NCBI RefSeq assembly: GCF_963668165.1
Contig: NZ_OY764209.1
Location: 930,001 to 994,000 of the forward strand
DNA: 64,000 nucleotides
From: Marispirochaeta sp.
Lineage (GTDB): Bacteria; Spirochaetota; Spirochaetia; JC444; Marispirochaetaceae
Direction of reading: 5' to 3'
Shown: one piece after another, positions 44,101-53,256 of the stretch
Layout of the letters: the number at the start of each line of letters is the position of its first letter
How positions within the stretch are numbered: position 1 is the first letter of the stretch
Made by a program: the position numbers and the translations under genes
Notes under the pieces: generated by a model
What the model saw: the letters and a program-made list of their open reading frames with translations, nothing else
Database searches by the model: none
Told to the model about the DNA's origin: nothing

Positions 44101-46678
44101 GAATATACAATTCGACAACGAGGTGCTCAACTTCCTGCCCGAGGATAATCCGGAAAAAATAGCAGTGAAAGAACAGCAGGAACTCTTCGGCGGAGCACTG
44201 TTAATCGATGTGGTAATGGAAGCCCCGGACAGCACGATCCTGCAGCCCAAGGCCCTTGATATTCTGCGGGAGGTAACGCTTCAGCTGGAGCAGATTCCCG
44301 GAGTAGAAGAGGTAGAATCCCTCTTCTCTACCGACTACATCAACGGGACACGGGAGGGTATGATCGTCGAAGCCCTTGTTCCAGGAGAGAGCCCCTATAC
44401 CGAGAGAGATGCAGCAGGCCTTAAAGAGAAGCTTATCTCATGGAAGATGTATCACGGGCTGCTCATTTCTCCGGACTTCAGTGCCACCCAGACCGGAGTC
44501 CGCTACTCAACGGAGCTCACTCCCGAGGAACGCGAATCGATCTACCGTGAGATAATCAGAATTACTGATAATTATGCCGATACCCCCTATCGCTTCTACA
44601 TCGCCGGAACTCCGGCGGTCAGTGTCCTTGTAAGCAGCAACATGCGCAGCGACCTTAAGACCATGGTTCCCTTTGTGCTGATCGTTCTGTTTCTTGTCCT
44701 TGGACTGACATTCCGTCGCCTGGCCGGGGTACTGCTTCCAATGCTTACCGTTGCCATCAGCACGGTCTGGATTATCGGCATAATGGCGCTGCTGCATGTT
44801 CCATTGTCGATACTGGGGACTGTCATTCCGGTATTAATGCTTGCTGTCGGCTCGGCCTACGGCATTCACCTGCTGAGCCGCTACTTCGATGAGGCCTCCT
44901 TGGAACAGAGCCAGGAAGATATCGTATTGAACACCCTGCGCCACGCAGGACGGCCCGTTGCCCTGGCCGGAATAACCACAATCATCGGCTTCGGCTCCCT
45001 TGCGGTCAGCAGAATCGTACCTATGCGGACTTTCGGGACATTTACCGCCCTGGGAGTAGTAATCGCCCTGATAATAGCCCTGGTTTTTCTGCCCTCTGTG
45101 CTGTTGCTGCGTCGCCGGATACTCCCGGCAACGGGTTCGGAACAGAAAAAGACCGGGAATTTTATGAAGGCTTTTCTGGATGGGGTGCTGGTACTCACCA
45201 CCCGGAGGAAGACCATGGTGCTGATCGGCGCCGCACTTATCGTTATCGGAGCTGTGTGGGGGGCACGGCAGCTGATTGTAGATAATGCCCTGGTGGAGTA
45301 TTTCAAGGAATCGACCCACATCAGGATTTCCGACCAGCTTATCCGGGAAAAGTTCGCAGGAACGAAAAACTTCAGCATCATAATCTCCGGGCAGGAGCCT
45401 GGAGACATGGCGGATCCCCGGGTCCTCGCCGCCATGGATGATCTTGCTGATCACCTGGAAAAAGCCTATCCCCAGATCGCCAAGGTTGTCTCCTTTTCCG
45501 ACTTTATCCGCCGTATGAACCAGGTCATGCATGTGGATGAACCCGGAGAACTGGGGTCATTCACCAGAGACTCTGTGGATAATGACCTTGAGGAATTGAC
45601 GGAATGGTCCGAATCCGATTTTTCCCGGGAGAGTACGGAAGCAGACGAGTGGGAGGAGGCTGCCGCCTGGAGCGCGGATTCTGCCGACTATGAGGAAGAA
45701 CAGAAGCAGGGCAATCCTTCCTCTACCGACCCCTACAATGCGGCGGCAGAGCTTCTGCTCAGTGCCTGTGCACAAGCCGGCTCACTGGAAATCGATGCAG
45801 CCGATCTGGTACGCCGTGCCGGAATCCTGACCAATTACGCAGGCCTTGCCTGGGACGAGATCCCCGCCGATCCTGAGCGTTACGGTCTTGAGTCGACGGA
45901 GGAACTGAAAAATCTGATAACCCAGTACCTGCTTCTCTATTCCGGCAGTCTCGACTCTTTTTCCGATGACAGTCTGGAACCGATGACCGCCCGTATGAGC
46001 GTCAGCCTTAATACCACGGGCAACACATTTACCGGACAGCTTATGCCGGAACTCGATGCCTATATTGCAGATAATTTCCCCGGCGGGTACACTGTCCGAT
46101 ATTCAGGGATCGCCCTGGCAGAGCGGGCTGTTACCGATCTTGTTACCGGTGCCGCAATCCAGAGCATTCTTATTTCCCTGACGGCGGTATTCATAATAAT
46201 CGCTTTACATTACCGGTCTTTAACCGCCGGACTTATCGGCGCTGTCCCTCTGGGTCTTACTGTGCTGATTAATTTCGGCGTAATGGGAATAAGCGGGATA
46301 AAGCTTGATATCGCCACCTCCATGGTCGGAAGTGTCGCTATCGGAATAGGAATAGATTATACCATCCATTTTCTGTCCGGATACCATCATGCCAGAGGAG
46401 AATCTGACGATACAGCCGTGGTAACCGCGCAGGCACTGCAGACCAGCGGCAAAGCGATTATCTATAACGCCCTTTCCGTTGCCGCAGGGTTCATGGTATT
46501 GGGATTTTCCCGTTTCAATCCCCTGATGTATCTGGGAATCCTTATTTCTCTTACTATGATCACCTCCGCAGCTGCCTCGCTCACTCTGGTTCCCGGACTG
46601 TTGAATACATTCAAACCAGCGTTTATTGAGAAAGAGTTACGCTCTTACAAGAATATTTTCAAGGAGGATACGCAATGA
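44101..46678 (+). pseudogene. 3' part of RND/MMPL-family transporter, IS-interrupted
   Basis: About 859 residues of an RND-superfamily (MMPL/hopanoid-type) transporter with two TM/SSD-like repeats, including VPFVLIVLFLVLGLTF, IPVLMLAVGSAYGIHLLSRY and VGSVAIGIGIDYTIHFLSGY (GxxxD-type proton-relay helices). A large periplasmic domain with an acidic insert lies between them. Only the first TM helix is lost to the element. A GTG at 44087, inside the right terminal repeat, is in frame and could restart translation, but no ribosome site precedes it. Downstream partners form an envelope-lipid operon. Confidence 0.85.
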
Positions 46679-47457
46679 ATAGAAAGTCTTTTTTTCTGCC
46701 GCTTCTTTTAATCCTCTTCCCTGCCCTCCTGACAGCACAAACCGGGCGGGAGATCATGGAATGGCTGGATGCCGCCGAAGAACCGGAGACAACCCACGCC
46801 CTTGTAAAATTACGTATTATCGAGCCTGATGGTTCAATAAAAGAGCGGGTAATAGAAGAGTGGAGTGCCGAGGATAATTCGGGTCTGAGCCACAGCGTTA
46901 TTGCGTTTCACACCCCCGCCTCTGTCCGCAACACCAGGTTTCTTGTCAAGGAGAATACCGACCGCGATGATGACCAGTGGATCTATCTGCCGGCTCTCCG
47001 AAAGGTACGGCGTATTGCCGCTTCCGAGGGGGGAGACTCCTTTATGGGGACCGAGTTCAGTTACGACGACCTGAAAAGCAGGCAGATCGACGATTACACC
47101 TATACATACCTGCGAAGCGAAGAAGCCCAGGGACGTGAATGCTGGGTGGTAGAATCGCTCCCCAAAGAGGGAACCGACAGTCAGTACGGCCGGGTACTCC
47201 ATTGGGTAACCAGGGATCGGGATATCATGCGGACCCTGCGCATGGAGCTCTTTGGCACAGGCGGAGAGATCGAGAAGATTTTTACCGTTGAAGAACTTGA
47301 GTTAATCGACGGGTATTGGACCCCCATGTCTGTTGTAATGGAAAACCAGCACAGCGGGAGGGCAACCCGCCTTGAACAGCAGCGGATAGAGCTTGACAAA
47401 CCGGTCAATCCCCGGCGTTTTACCCCCCGTTTCCTGGAAACAGGCAGGACAGAATAG
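46675..47457 (+). CDS. Outer membrane lipoprotein-sorting-like protein (LolA superfamily)
   Basis: 260 residues: a signal peptide (KSFFLPLLLILFPALLTAQ), then a LolA/LolB-like beta half-barrel with FLVKENTDRDDDQWIYLPALRKVRRI and GDSFMGTEFSYDDL, typical of the COG2834-type proteins encoded next to RND lipid transporters. It may carry a lipid across the periplasm from the RND pump to the outer-membrane protein that follows (inference). The ATG overlaps the RND stop by 4 nt (ATGA). Confidence 0.85.
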   Translation: MNRKSFFLPLLLILFPALLTAQTGREIMEWLDAAEEPETTHALVKLRIIEPDGSIKERVIEEWSAEDNSGLSHSVIAFHTPASVRNTRFLVKENTDRDDDQWIYLPALRKVRRIAASEGGDSFMGTEFSYDDLKSRQIDDYTYTYLRSEEAQGRECWVVESLPKEGTDSQYGRVLHWVTRDRDIMRTLRMELFGTGGEIEKIFTVEELELIDGYWTPMSVVMENQHSGRATRLEQQRIELDKPVNPRRFTPRFLETGRTE

Positions 47458-47467
47458 GAGTCATTGT

Positions 47468-48772
47468 ATGAAGTTTGTGAACACCTTTACCATCCTTATT
47501 ATTTCATCACTTTTTATAGCGATTATATTTCCTCTTTACGCAGAGAACGGAGACTTTGACGACGGATCATTTTTTCAGGAGATAGAAGAAAACCAGGAAG
47601 AACCGGCATCGGTACCATCACGTCTGGATATCAGCGGCCGGATGGAATTAAATACCCGGTACGCCTTTAACTCGGAAGGTCTTGGCGAGGGAGAAGAGGT
47701 CCGCAGTATTCCCGAACTGCGCCTTGACCTTGACTATCGGGGGAAAAAAGCTGATCTGCGGGCTTCAGGCCGGATAGAACAAGTCCCCGGAGAAAAAGAG
47801 GCATCAGGACAAGTAGATGAAGCCTATATACGCTATTATGCCCGGGGTTTTGATCTTGAGATCGGATACATGAAGCCGATTTGGGGTCCCGGCGACAAGG
47901 TCCACGCCGTAGACGTCCTGACTCCTATCGATTACAGCGATTTTATCAACCCGGACTACACGGAGCGCAAGCAGGCTGAAACAATGATCAAACTGAACAT
48001 TCCGGTAAACGAAGGGCTGCTGGAGCTTGTCTATCTGCCGGTCTTTACCCCCGATACAGTTCCCTGGGAAGGGGTGTGGACTCCGATGGATGTGGTCACT
48101 TATAATGTACCAGCTCTGGCGGAAGAACAAACCGCGGATTTTTCCCACAGCAGTTTTGCTTTCCGCTACACCGAAAGCCTGGGCGCCTTCGACCTGGGGG
48201 GTATATATTATATGGGGTATTACCGCCAGCCGACGGTCAGCTTTACCAATGAGACCTTGAGCTACGACCGGATCAACATGATTGGTATTCACGGAACAGC
48301 GGTGACAGGCGGGCTCACCCTGCGCGCAGAAGCCGGCTGGTACGCAAGCGATGACTTCCAGGGGGACGATCCGGAGGTCAGGAACAGCGAGTTCCGCTGG
48401 GTCGGCGGCTTTGATTACAATATTCCCGTCTCCAGATTCAATATCAACATTCAGGAAACCGGAACCCTGCTGCTGAACAGCGACGGCATAGAAAAAACCG
48501 GGGACGTACAGGCCGATACCCCGACAACAGCTAACATGCTGATTTTCAGCCTCAGAGACTCCTGGAGCAACGACACCATTGAACCGGAGATCACCCTGAT
48601 TATGAGCCTCGAGAATCAGGACTATCTGATAAAACCCTCCCTTACCGCTCTTTTTCAGGATGAACTGGAGTTCTCCCTGGCCTGTTCCCTTTTCGGCGGC
48701 AGCAGCGACGGCAACTTCGGCCACTTTAACAGCAAGGACTTCATCGAGCTCTCCATCTCCTACATATTTTGA
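47468..48772 (+). CDS. Predicted outer-membrane beta-barrel protein
   Basis: 434 residues with a signal peptide (ILIISSLFIAIIFPLYA) and alternating amphipathic strands ending in an aromatic C terminus (FIELSISYIF), the usual signature for BAM-inserted barrels. It resembles DUF1302-like proteins that accompany RND plus LolA-like genes. ATG at 47468 with AGGAG at 47456-47460; the longer frame from 47393 overlaps the previous gene. Third partner of the TetR-RND-LolA-like operon. Confidence 0.75.
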   Translation: MKFVNTFTILIISSLFIAIIFPLYAENGDFDDGSFFQEIEENQEEPASVPSRLDISGRMELNTRYAFNSEGLGEGEEVRSIPELRLDLDYRGKKADLRASGRIEQVPGEKEASGQVDEAYIRYYARGFDLEIGYMKPIWGPGDKVHAVDVLTPIDYSDFINPDYTERKQAETMIKLNIPVNEGLLELVYLPVFTPDTVPWEGVWTPMDVVTYNVPALAEEQTADFSHSSFAFRYTESLGAFDLGGIYYMGYYRQPTVSFTNETLSYDRINMIGIHGTAVTGGLTLRAEAGWYASDDFQGDDPEVRNSEFRWVGGFDYNIPVSRFNINIQETGTLLLNSDGIEKTGDVQADTPTTANMLIFSLRDSWSNDTIEPEITLIMSLENQDYLIKPSLTALFQDELEFSLACSLFGGSSDGNFGHFNSKDFIELSISYIF

Positions 48773-48811
48773 CCAGGTTCTTCAGGGCTCAATCGCCTTT
48801 TCATATCTCCC

Positions 48812-48851
48812 GGCCGGCGGCGGCAGTGCGAGGCCTCCGCCGGCCCCTTTT
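48812..48851 (+). terminator. Intrinsic terminator after the RND operon
   Basis: GGCCGGCGG (48812-48820) pairs with CCGCCGGCC (48837-48845) around a 16-base loop, followed by CCTTTT. It closes the operon 40 nt after the beta-barrel gene. Confidence 0.8.
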
Positions 48852-48922
48852 ACTTGCCAAAAACCCCCGCTCCTGATAATAATGATGTACCCGCCCTGCC
48901 AACGGCTTTACGAGGAGAGATT

Positions 48923-49537
48923 ATGCGTGTTGTTTGTCTGGACCTTGAAGGGGTCCTGGTGCCGGAAATATGGATCAACGTTGCCGAGAAAACCGGTATC
49001 GAAGAACTTCGCCTTACCACGCGGGACATCCCCGATTACGACGTCCTCATGAACAAGCGCCTCGGGATCCTTGATGAACACAGGTTGACTCTGAAAGACA
49101 TACAGGAAGTAATCGCCTCCATGAGTCCTCTGCCCGGGGCCGGGGACTTTCTCGAAGAACTGCGAGGGGCCTACCAGGTAATCATTCTCTCCGACACCTT
49201 CGACCAGTTTGCCGCACCCCTGATGCGGCAGCTGCACTGGCCCACCCTCTTCTGCAACACCCTCGAAGTAAACGACAGTCATCGGATCACCGGATACTGT
49301 CTGCGCCAGCAGGATGGAAAGCGCAAAGCCGTTGAGGCCCTGCGTTCCCTGAACATGCGCATAATCGCCTCCGGAGACTCATATAACGATATCAGCATGC
49401 TCACCGCCGCCCATGCTGGCGTGCTGTTCTGTCCTCCGGAGAACATTATCGCCGAGTACCCCGAATTTCCCGTTACCAGGGAATACAATGACCTTCGGCA
49501 TGAAATAGACCGGAGTTTCGCCGCGATTCACGTATAG
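48923..49537 (+). CDS. thrH: Phosphoserine phosphatase / homoserine phosphotransferase ThrH
   Basis: 204-residue HAD-family enzyme very close to Pseudomonas ThrH: CLDLEGVLVPEIWI at the N terminus (nucleophile Asp in DLEGV), TTRDIPDYDVLM, VIILSDTF, and GDSYNDISML with the metal aspartates. ThrH dephosphorylates phosphoserine and can transfer the phosphate to homoserine, linking serine and threonine synthesis. ATG at 48923 with GAGGAGA; the longer frame from 48854 is discounted. No other amino-acid genes are beside it. Confidence 0.93.
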   Translation: MRVVCLDLEGVLVPEIWINVAEKTGIEELRLTTRDIPDYDVLMNKRLGILDEHRLTLKDIQEVIASMSPLPGAGDFLEELRGAYQVIILSDTFDQFAAPLMRQLHWPTLFCNTLEVNDSHRITGYCLRQQDGKRKAVEALRSLNMRIIASGDSYNDISMLTAAHAGVLFCPPENIIAEYPEFPVTREYNDLRHEIDRSFAAIHV

Positions 49538-49590
49538 ATCGCGGCTGAATCCCGGGGGCGGTAAAAAGTTTATCTAACGCGAGGTAAAAG

Positions 49591-50175
49591 ATGTCGCGTC
49601 AAAGTAAAGTTCCTGTTTTCTCCTGCCTTCTCATCTGTATTTTAGTTACAATCCCGGGCTGCTCCGTTGATTCGGAGCAGCATACAGCCCTGGTCCGCCG
49701 CCAAATCAGAGAGGTGCTGGAAGTCCCGTCTTATGAACATATCTATCGTGAGGTAATCTACCTGGGAAAGGAAAACACCTTTCTCGGTTTCAGGACCCTG
49801 GATCAGCGGCTTCTCTTTGCCGTCGATATGAGGGTACAGGCAGGCATCCGCCTCGACCGGGGATTTGATCTCCGGCTTCGCGGGTCAAACCGTATTGAGG
49901 TACTGCTGCCGGCGGCGGAGATCCTGCTGATCGATGCTGATGAGGAGAGTATCGAACAGTTCTTCCTGCTGGAGCGGGGGGATTCGATAACCCATACGGA
50001 ATACTATGATGAAATCGAACTGAGCAAGGATGAGGTTCGGGAGGACGCCATCCGCAGAGGGATTCTGCGCAAAGCGGAAGAAAATGCCCAGACCCTGATC
50101 CGGGGTATCCTGTCGGGGGCCGGATACAAAGAGATCCGCTTTATCTCCAGCGGAGAAAAGGAGAGCGGCGCATGA
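49591..50175 (+). CDS. DUF4230 lipoprotein
   Basis: 194 residues. The N-terminal signal with lipobox (CLLICILVTIPGC) is followed by a DUF4230-type domain: LEVPSYEHIYREVIYLGKE, then the strand DQRLLFAVDMRVQAGIRLDR, and a helical C terminus (AEENAQTLIRGILSGAGYKEIRF). The function of DUF4230 is unknown. The ATG at 49591 follows a weak AGG. The stop overlaps the next ATG by 4 nt, and the next gene is a distant relative. Confidence 0.78.
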   Translation: MSRQSKVPVFSCLLICILVTIPGCSVDSEQHTALVRRQIREVLEVPSYEHIYREVIYLGKENTFLGFRTLDQRLLFAVDMRVQAGIRLDRGFDLRLRGSNRIEVLLPAAEILLIDADEESIEQFFLLERGDSITHTEYYDEIELSKDEVREDAIRRGILRKAEENAQTLIRGILSGAGYKEIRFISSGEKESGA

Positions 50176-50873
50176 AATTATTACGCCTCCTTATCTCTGG
50201 TATATTGCTGCTTCTCCTCTTTTCAGGCGGGCTCCTGATGTTGCTGCACTTCGACCCCTTCGGCTGGGACATCTCCCTTGTCCGCCGATCCAAATTCAGC
50301 GCCCGGGAAATCCTTCTGAAGGAGGTTCGCACGGTATATCGTCTTAATACGGTTGAGCTGGTCCATAAATCAGTTTTTCCCTACGACTTCATGCCTTCCG
50401 ACCCGGACTGGTGGCAGATTTTCCATGCCGCCGAGGTGGGGAAACCGGATTCCGGGGAAAAAGAGCTCCTTGAGTTCTACAACTTCTGCAAAAGCCTCGA
50501 CATCAATCTGGTTTCCCGGGATCCGAACTTCGCTGTTGTAACCCTGATTGCCAAGGCGGGGTTCAACCTTGAAGGATTTCCTCTGGAGGAAAACTTCCTG
50601 TGGAACGAGTCACGCCTTGTCATCCGGCTGCCGGAACCGGAAATAACGGAGATTATTGTCCAGGATCCTGCTGCCGATCGCTATCCCTATCCGGGGTTGA
50701 AAATCAGTCCGGAAAACTGGAAACGCCTCACTGAGTATATTACCGCGAGAATAGGATCAGTAACCGATGAGAAGCAGCTTATAGAACGGGCCCGGCAACG
50801 GGGAGAAGAGTTTATACGACACATCGCCGAACCGAGGGGTTTCTCGAACATCGAGTTTCATTATCTGGAGTAA
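50172..50873 (+). CDS. Second DUF4230-like membrane-anchored protein
   Basis: 233 residues with an N-terminal TM segment (LLISGILLLLLFSGGLLML). Its domain resembles the previous protein (VRTVYRLNTVELVHKSVFPYD, then RLPEPEITEIIVQDP, and a C-terminal AEPRGFSNIEFHYLE). The two probably arose by duplication, and the 4-nt overlap suggests joint production. The first is lipid-anchored and this one TM-anchored, so both may sit in the periplasm. Its end overlaps the convergent hybrid kinase gene by 13 nt. Confidence 0.7.
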   Translation: MKLLRLLISGILLLLLFSGGLLMLLHFDPFGWDISLVRRSKFSAREILLKEVRTVYRLNTVELVHKSVFPYDFMPSDPDWWQIFHAAEVGKPDSGEKELLEFYNFCKSLDINLVSRDPNFAVVTLIAKAGFNLEGFPLEENFLWNESRLVIRLPEPEITEIIVQDPAADRYPYPGLKISPENWKRLTEYITARIGSVTDEKQLIERARQRGEEFIRHIAEPRGFSNIEFHYLE

Positions 50874-53230
50874 CGGACCAGAATTCTTTCCGCCGCGGCC
50901 TTGAATTCACTAAATGCATCCTCAAGGCCCATAACGTTAAGAGCACAGGCATCACTCTTATTCTCTTTCGCGGCCTTCTCCAGCTCGAAAGCGCGGTTTC
51001 CTAAGCGCCTGGCCATAAGGTTCCAGGAACTTCCCTTTATGGAATGAGCGTCCGCCGCCAGCTGCTCAAAATCTTCCGCTTTAAGGCTGCTTTTCATCTG
51101 GGCGATCTGACGCTCTACCTTCGGAAGAAAACCCTCCACCACCTTTACAACTACCTCGGTTTGCCCCATAAAGGTCGAAACCGCTTCATCGAAGGAAAAA
51201 ACCTCGGGATCAATATCCAGGCTCTGCTTCTGCTGTTCCTCCGGCGCGCTACTGTGGTCTTTACGGGCTACCATGCTTCCCATGGCCCACTTATCCAGCA
51301 TTGGCATAAGATCGCTCTTTTTAAAGGGCTTGGTCAAAAAGTCATCCATTCCCGCCTCAAGGCACTTCTCCTGTTCCCCTTTAATGGCCGAGGCGGTTAC
51401 AGCGATGATCGGCGTATCAATGCCCGTCTGGCGGATTTCGCGGGTTGCTTCGTACCCGTTCATCTCCGGCATCTGGACATCCATAAAGATCAGAGCAAAT
51501 GAATCCTGCCCCGCCAGGGCTGCCGCTTCTTTTCCGTTAGAGGCAACACTGACGGTATAGCCCTCGTTTTCAAGAATGGTCCTGAAGAGAATCTGATTGA
51601 CCTCATGGTCCTCCGCAACCAGGATCTTGCCCTTCTCAACCGTGAGGGCGGTCTCAACCTCCTCGGCAAGGTCCAGGGATTCAATGCTCTCAAGTTCCAC
51701 CTCCTGGTTCACAATGCGGAAAAGAAGTTCAAAAAGCTGGTTCTTCTTGATCGGTTTATTCAGGTATCCATCGAACCATTTTAAAAGCTTCATCTTGGCC
51801 TCTTCTCCGCTTTTTCCAGCGGGGCTCATAAGAATCAGCTTGGTGGTATTGATCTCTTTGTCGGAGTTTATTTCGCTGGCAAGCTGCCAGCCGTCCATCC
51901 CGGACATTATCTGGTCGATAACAGCAATAGAAAAAGGCCGCTTCTCATTAAGCCTTTCCCTCATCAGGGCCAGGGCCTCTTCACCGTTGGCGGCCTCTTC
52001 TACCAGACAGCCCCATCCTTTCAGATAACTGCTCAGAATATCCCGGGAACTGTCATTATCATCACAGACCAGTGCCCTGGTCCCTTCAAAAAACTCCCCC
52101 GTCAGATTGCGATAAAGGCTCTCCTCATTCTGTTTTTCCAGAACACAGGTAAAACGGAAAATTGAGCCCCGGCCCTCGTCACTCTCGACACCGATCTCAC
52201 CGTCCATCATCGAAACAAGATTCCGGGAAATGGAGAGCCCCAATCCGGTACCCCCGAATTTACGGGTGGTGGAAGAATCCACCTGGCTGAAGACTTTGAA
52301 AAGCCGGTCGAGCTTGTCTTCAGGAATTCCGATACCTGTATCCTTTACCTGAAAAAGAAGGGTTGCCTCATGGTCATTCTCCTCCATCAGAGAAACACTT
52401 ATTACTATCTCTCCCTCAGTGGTAAACTTGACGGCATTATTAAAAAGATTGACGATTATCTGTCGCAGCCTGACGGGATCACCCTTAAGAAGGTAGGGTA
52501 CATTCTTTTCAAAAAAGACCGCCACCTCCAGTCCTTTTTTATGAGCCTCCATGGAAACCAGCTTCACCGAATCTTCCACCAGATCGTGGAGATTAAAATC
52601 GATGGTCTCCAGTTTCAGACGCCCCGCCTCAATCTTGGAAAAATCAAGGATATCGTTGATCAATCCCTGGAGAACATCTGCGGAATACTGGATCTGGTTT
52701 GCGTACTCCTGCTGTTCCTCATCCAGCGATGTATCCAGCAGAAGTTCGGACATTCCGGTGATGGTGTGGATAGGCGTGCGGATTTCGTGGCTCATGTTGG
52801 CTAGAAAATCCGACTTTGTCTGGGCAGCCCGCCGCGCTTCGGCGCTCTCCAGCTCGAGACGAAGGGCAGTTTCCTTCTCTTTAGAAATCTCGGATATAAC
52901 CGCCACTGGAAATCTGCCCTTCAGCTCGGGATGGGGAATCAGAGTCCATTCAATACTGCACCAGCCGACTCCGTCTTCAGGTCGCTCATAGCGTAAATCA
53001 ACACTTTGTTTCCGGCCAGGATTCCTGATAAAGTCGTCGAAACTTTCCTGCAGAAGCTCTTTATCCTCAGGAACAACCATCCCCGGCAGATAGAATTTGT
53101 TGTCGATTTCTGATCTTCCCGTCATTGACAAAAAAACCCGGTTGGCTTGCAGCACACGGAGGTCCCTGGAAAGAAGTACCAGACCGACAGAAACATTGTT
53201 AAATACAGCTTGATAGATCGAAGGTGTCAC
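50861..53230 (-). CDS. Hybrid sensor histidine kinase PAS-HK-REC-REC-HPt
   Basis: 789-residue soluble hybrid kinase. In order: PAS (about 5-120), HisKA with phospho-His in SHEIRTPIHTITGMSELLLD (near 148), ATPase (LFNNAVKFT, DTGIGI, GTGLGLSI), receiver 1 (Asp in VIDQIMSGMDG), receiver 2 (Asp in LIFMDVQMPEMNG) and an HPt domain with His in ADAHSIKGSSWNL. No TM helix, so it senses a cytoplasmic signal. The GTG start at 53230 has GGAGG six nt upstream. It is paired with the REC-x-REC gene 26 nt upstream. No DNA-binding output is present. Confidence 0.95.
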   Translation of the reverse strand: MTPSIYQAVFNNVSVGLVLLSRDLRVLQANRVFLSMTGRSEIDNKFYLPGMVVPEDKELLQESFDDFIRNPGRKQSVDLRYERPEDGVGWCSIEWTLIPHPELKGRFPVAVISEISKEKETALRLELESAEARRAAQTKSDFLANMSHEIRTPIHTITGMSELLLDTSLDEEQQEYANQIQYSADVLQGLINDILDFSKIEAGRLKLETIDFNLHDLVEDSVKLVSMEAHKKGLEVAVFFEKNVPYLLKGDPVRLRQIIVNLFNNAVKFTTEGEIVISVSLMEENDHEATLLFQVKDTGIGIPEDKLDRLFKVFSQVDSSTTRKFGGTGLGLSISRNLVSMMDGEIGVESDEGRGSIFRFTCVLEKQNEESLYRNLTGEFFEGTRALVCDDNDSSRDILSSYLKGWGCLVEEAANGEEALALMRERLNEKRPFSIAVIDQIMSGMDGWQLASEINSDKEINTTKLILMSPAGKSGEEAKMKLLKWFDGYLNKPIKKNQLFELLFRIVNQEVELESIESLDLAEEVETALTVEKGKILVAEDHEVNQILFRTILENEGYTVSVASNGKEAAALAGQDSFALIFMDVQMPEMNGYEATREIRQTGIDTPIIAVTASAIKGEQEKCLEAGMDDFLTKPFKKSDLMPMLDKWAMGSMVARKDHSSAPEEQQKQSLDIDPEVFSFDEAVSTFMGQTEVVVKVVEGFLPKVERQIAQMKSSLKAEDFEQLAADAHSIKGSSWNLMARRLGNRAFELEKAAKENKSDACALNVMGLEDAFSEFKAAAERILVRYSR

Positions 53231-53256
53231 CCCATTCCTCCGTTCAGGGCCTGCTT

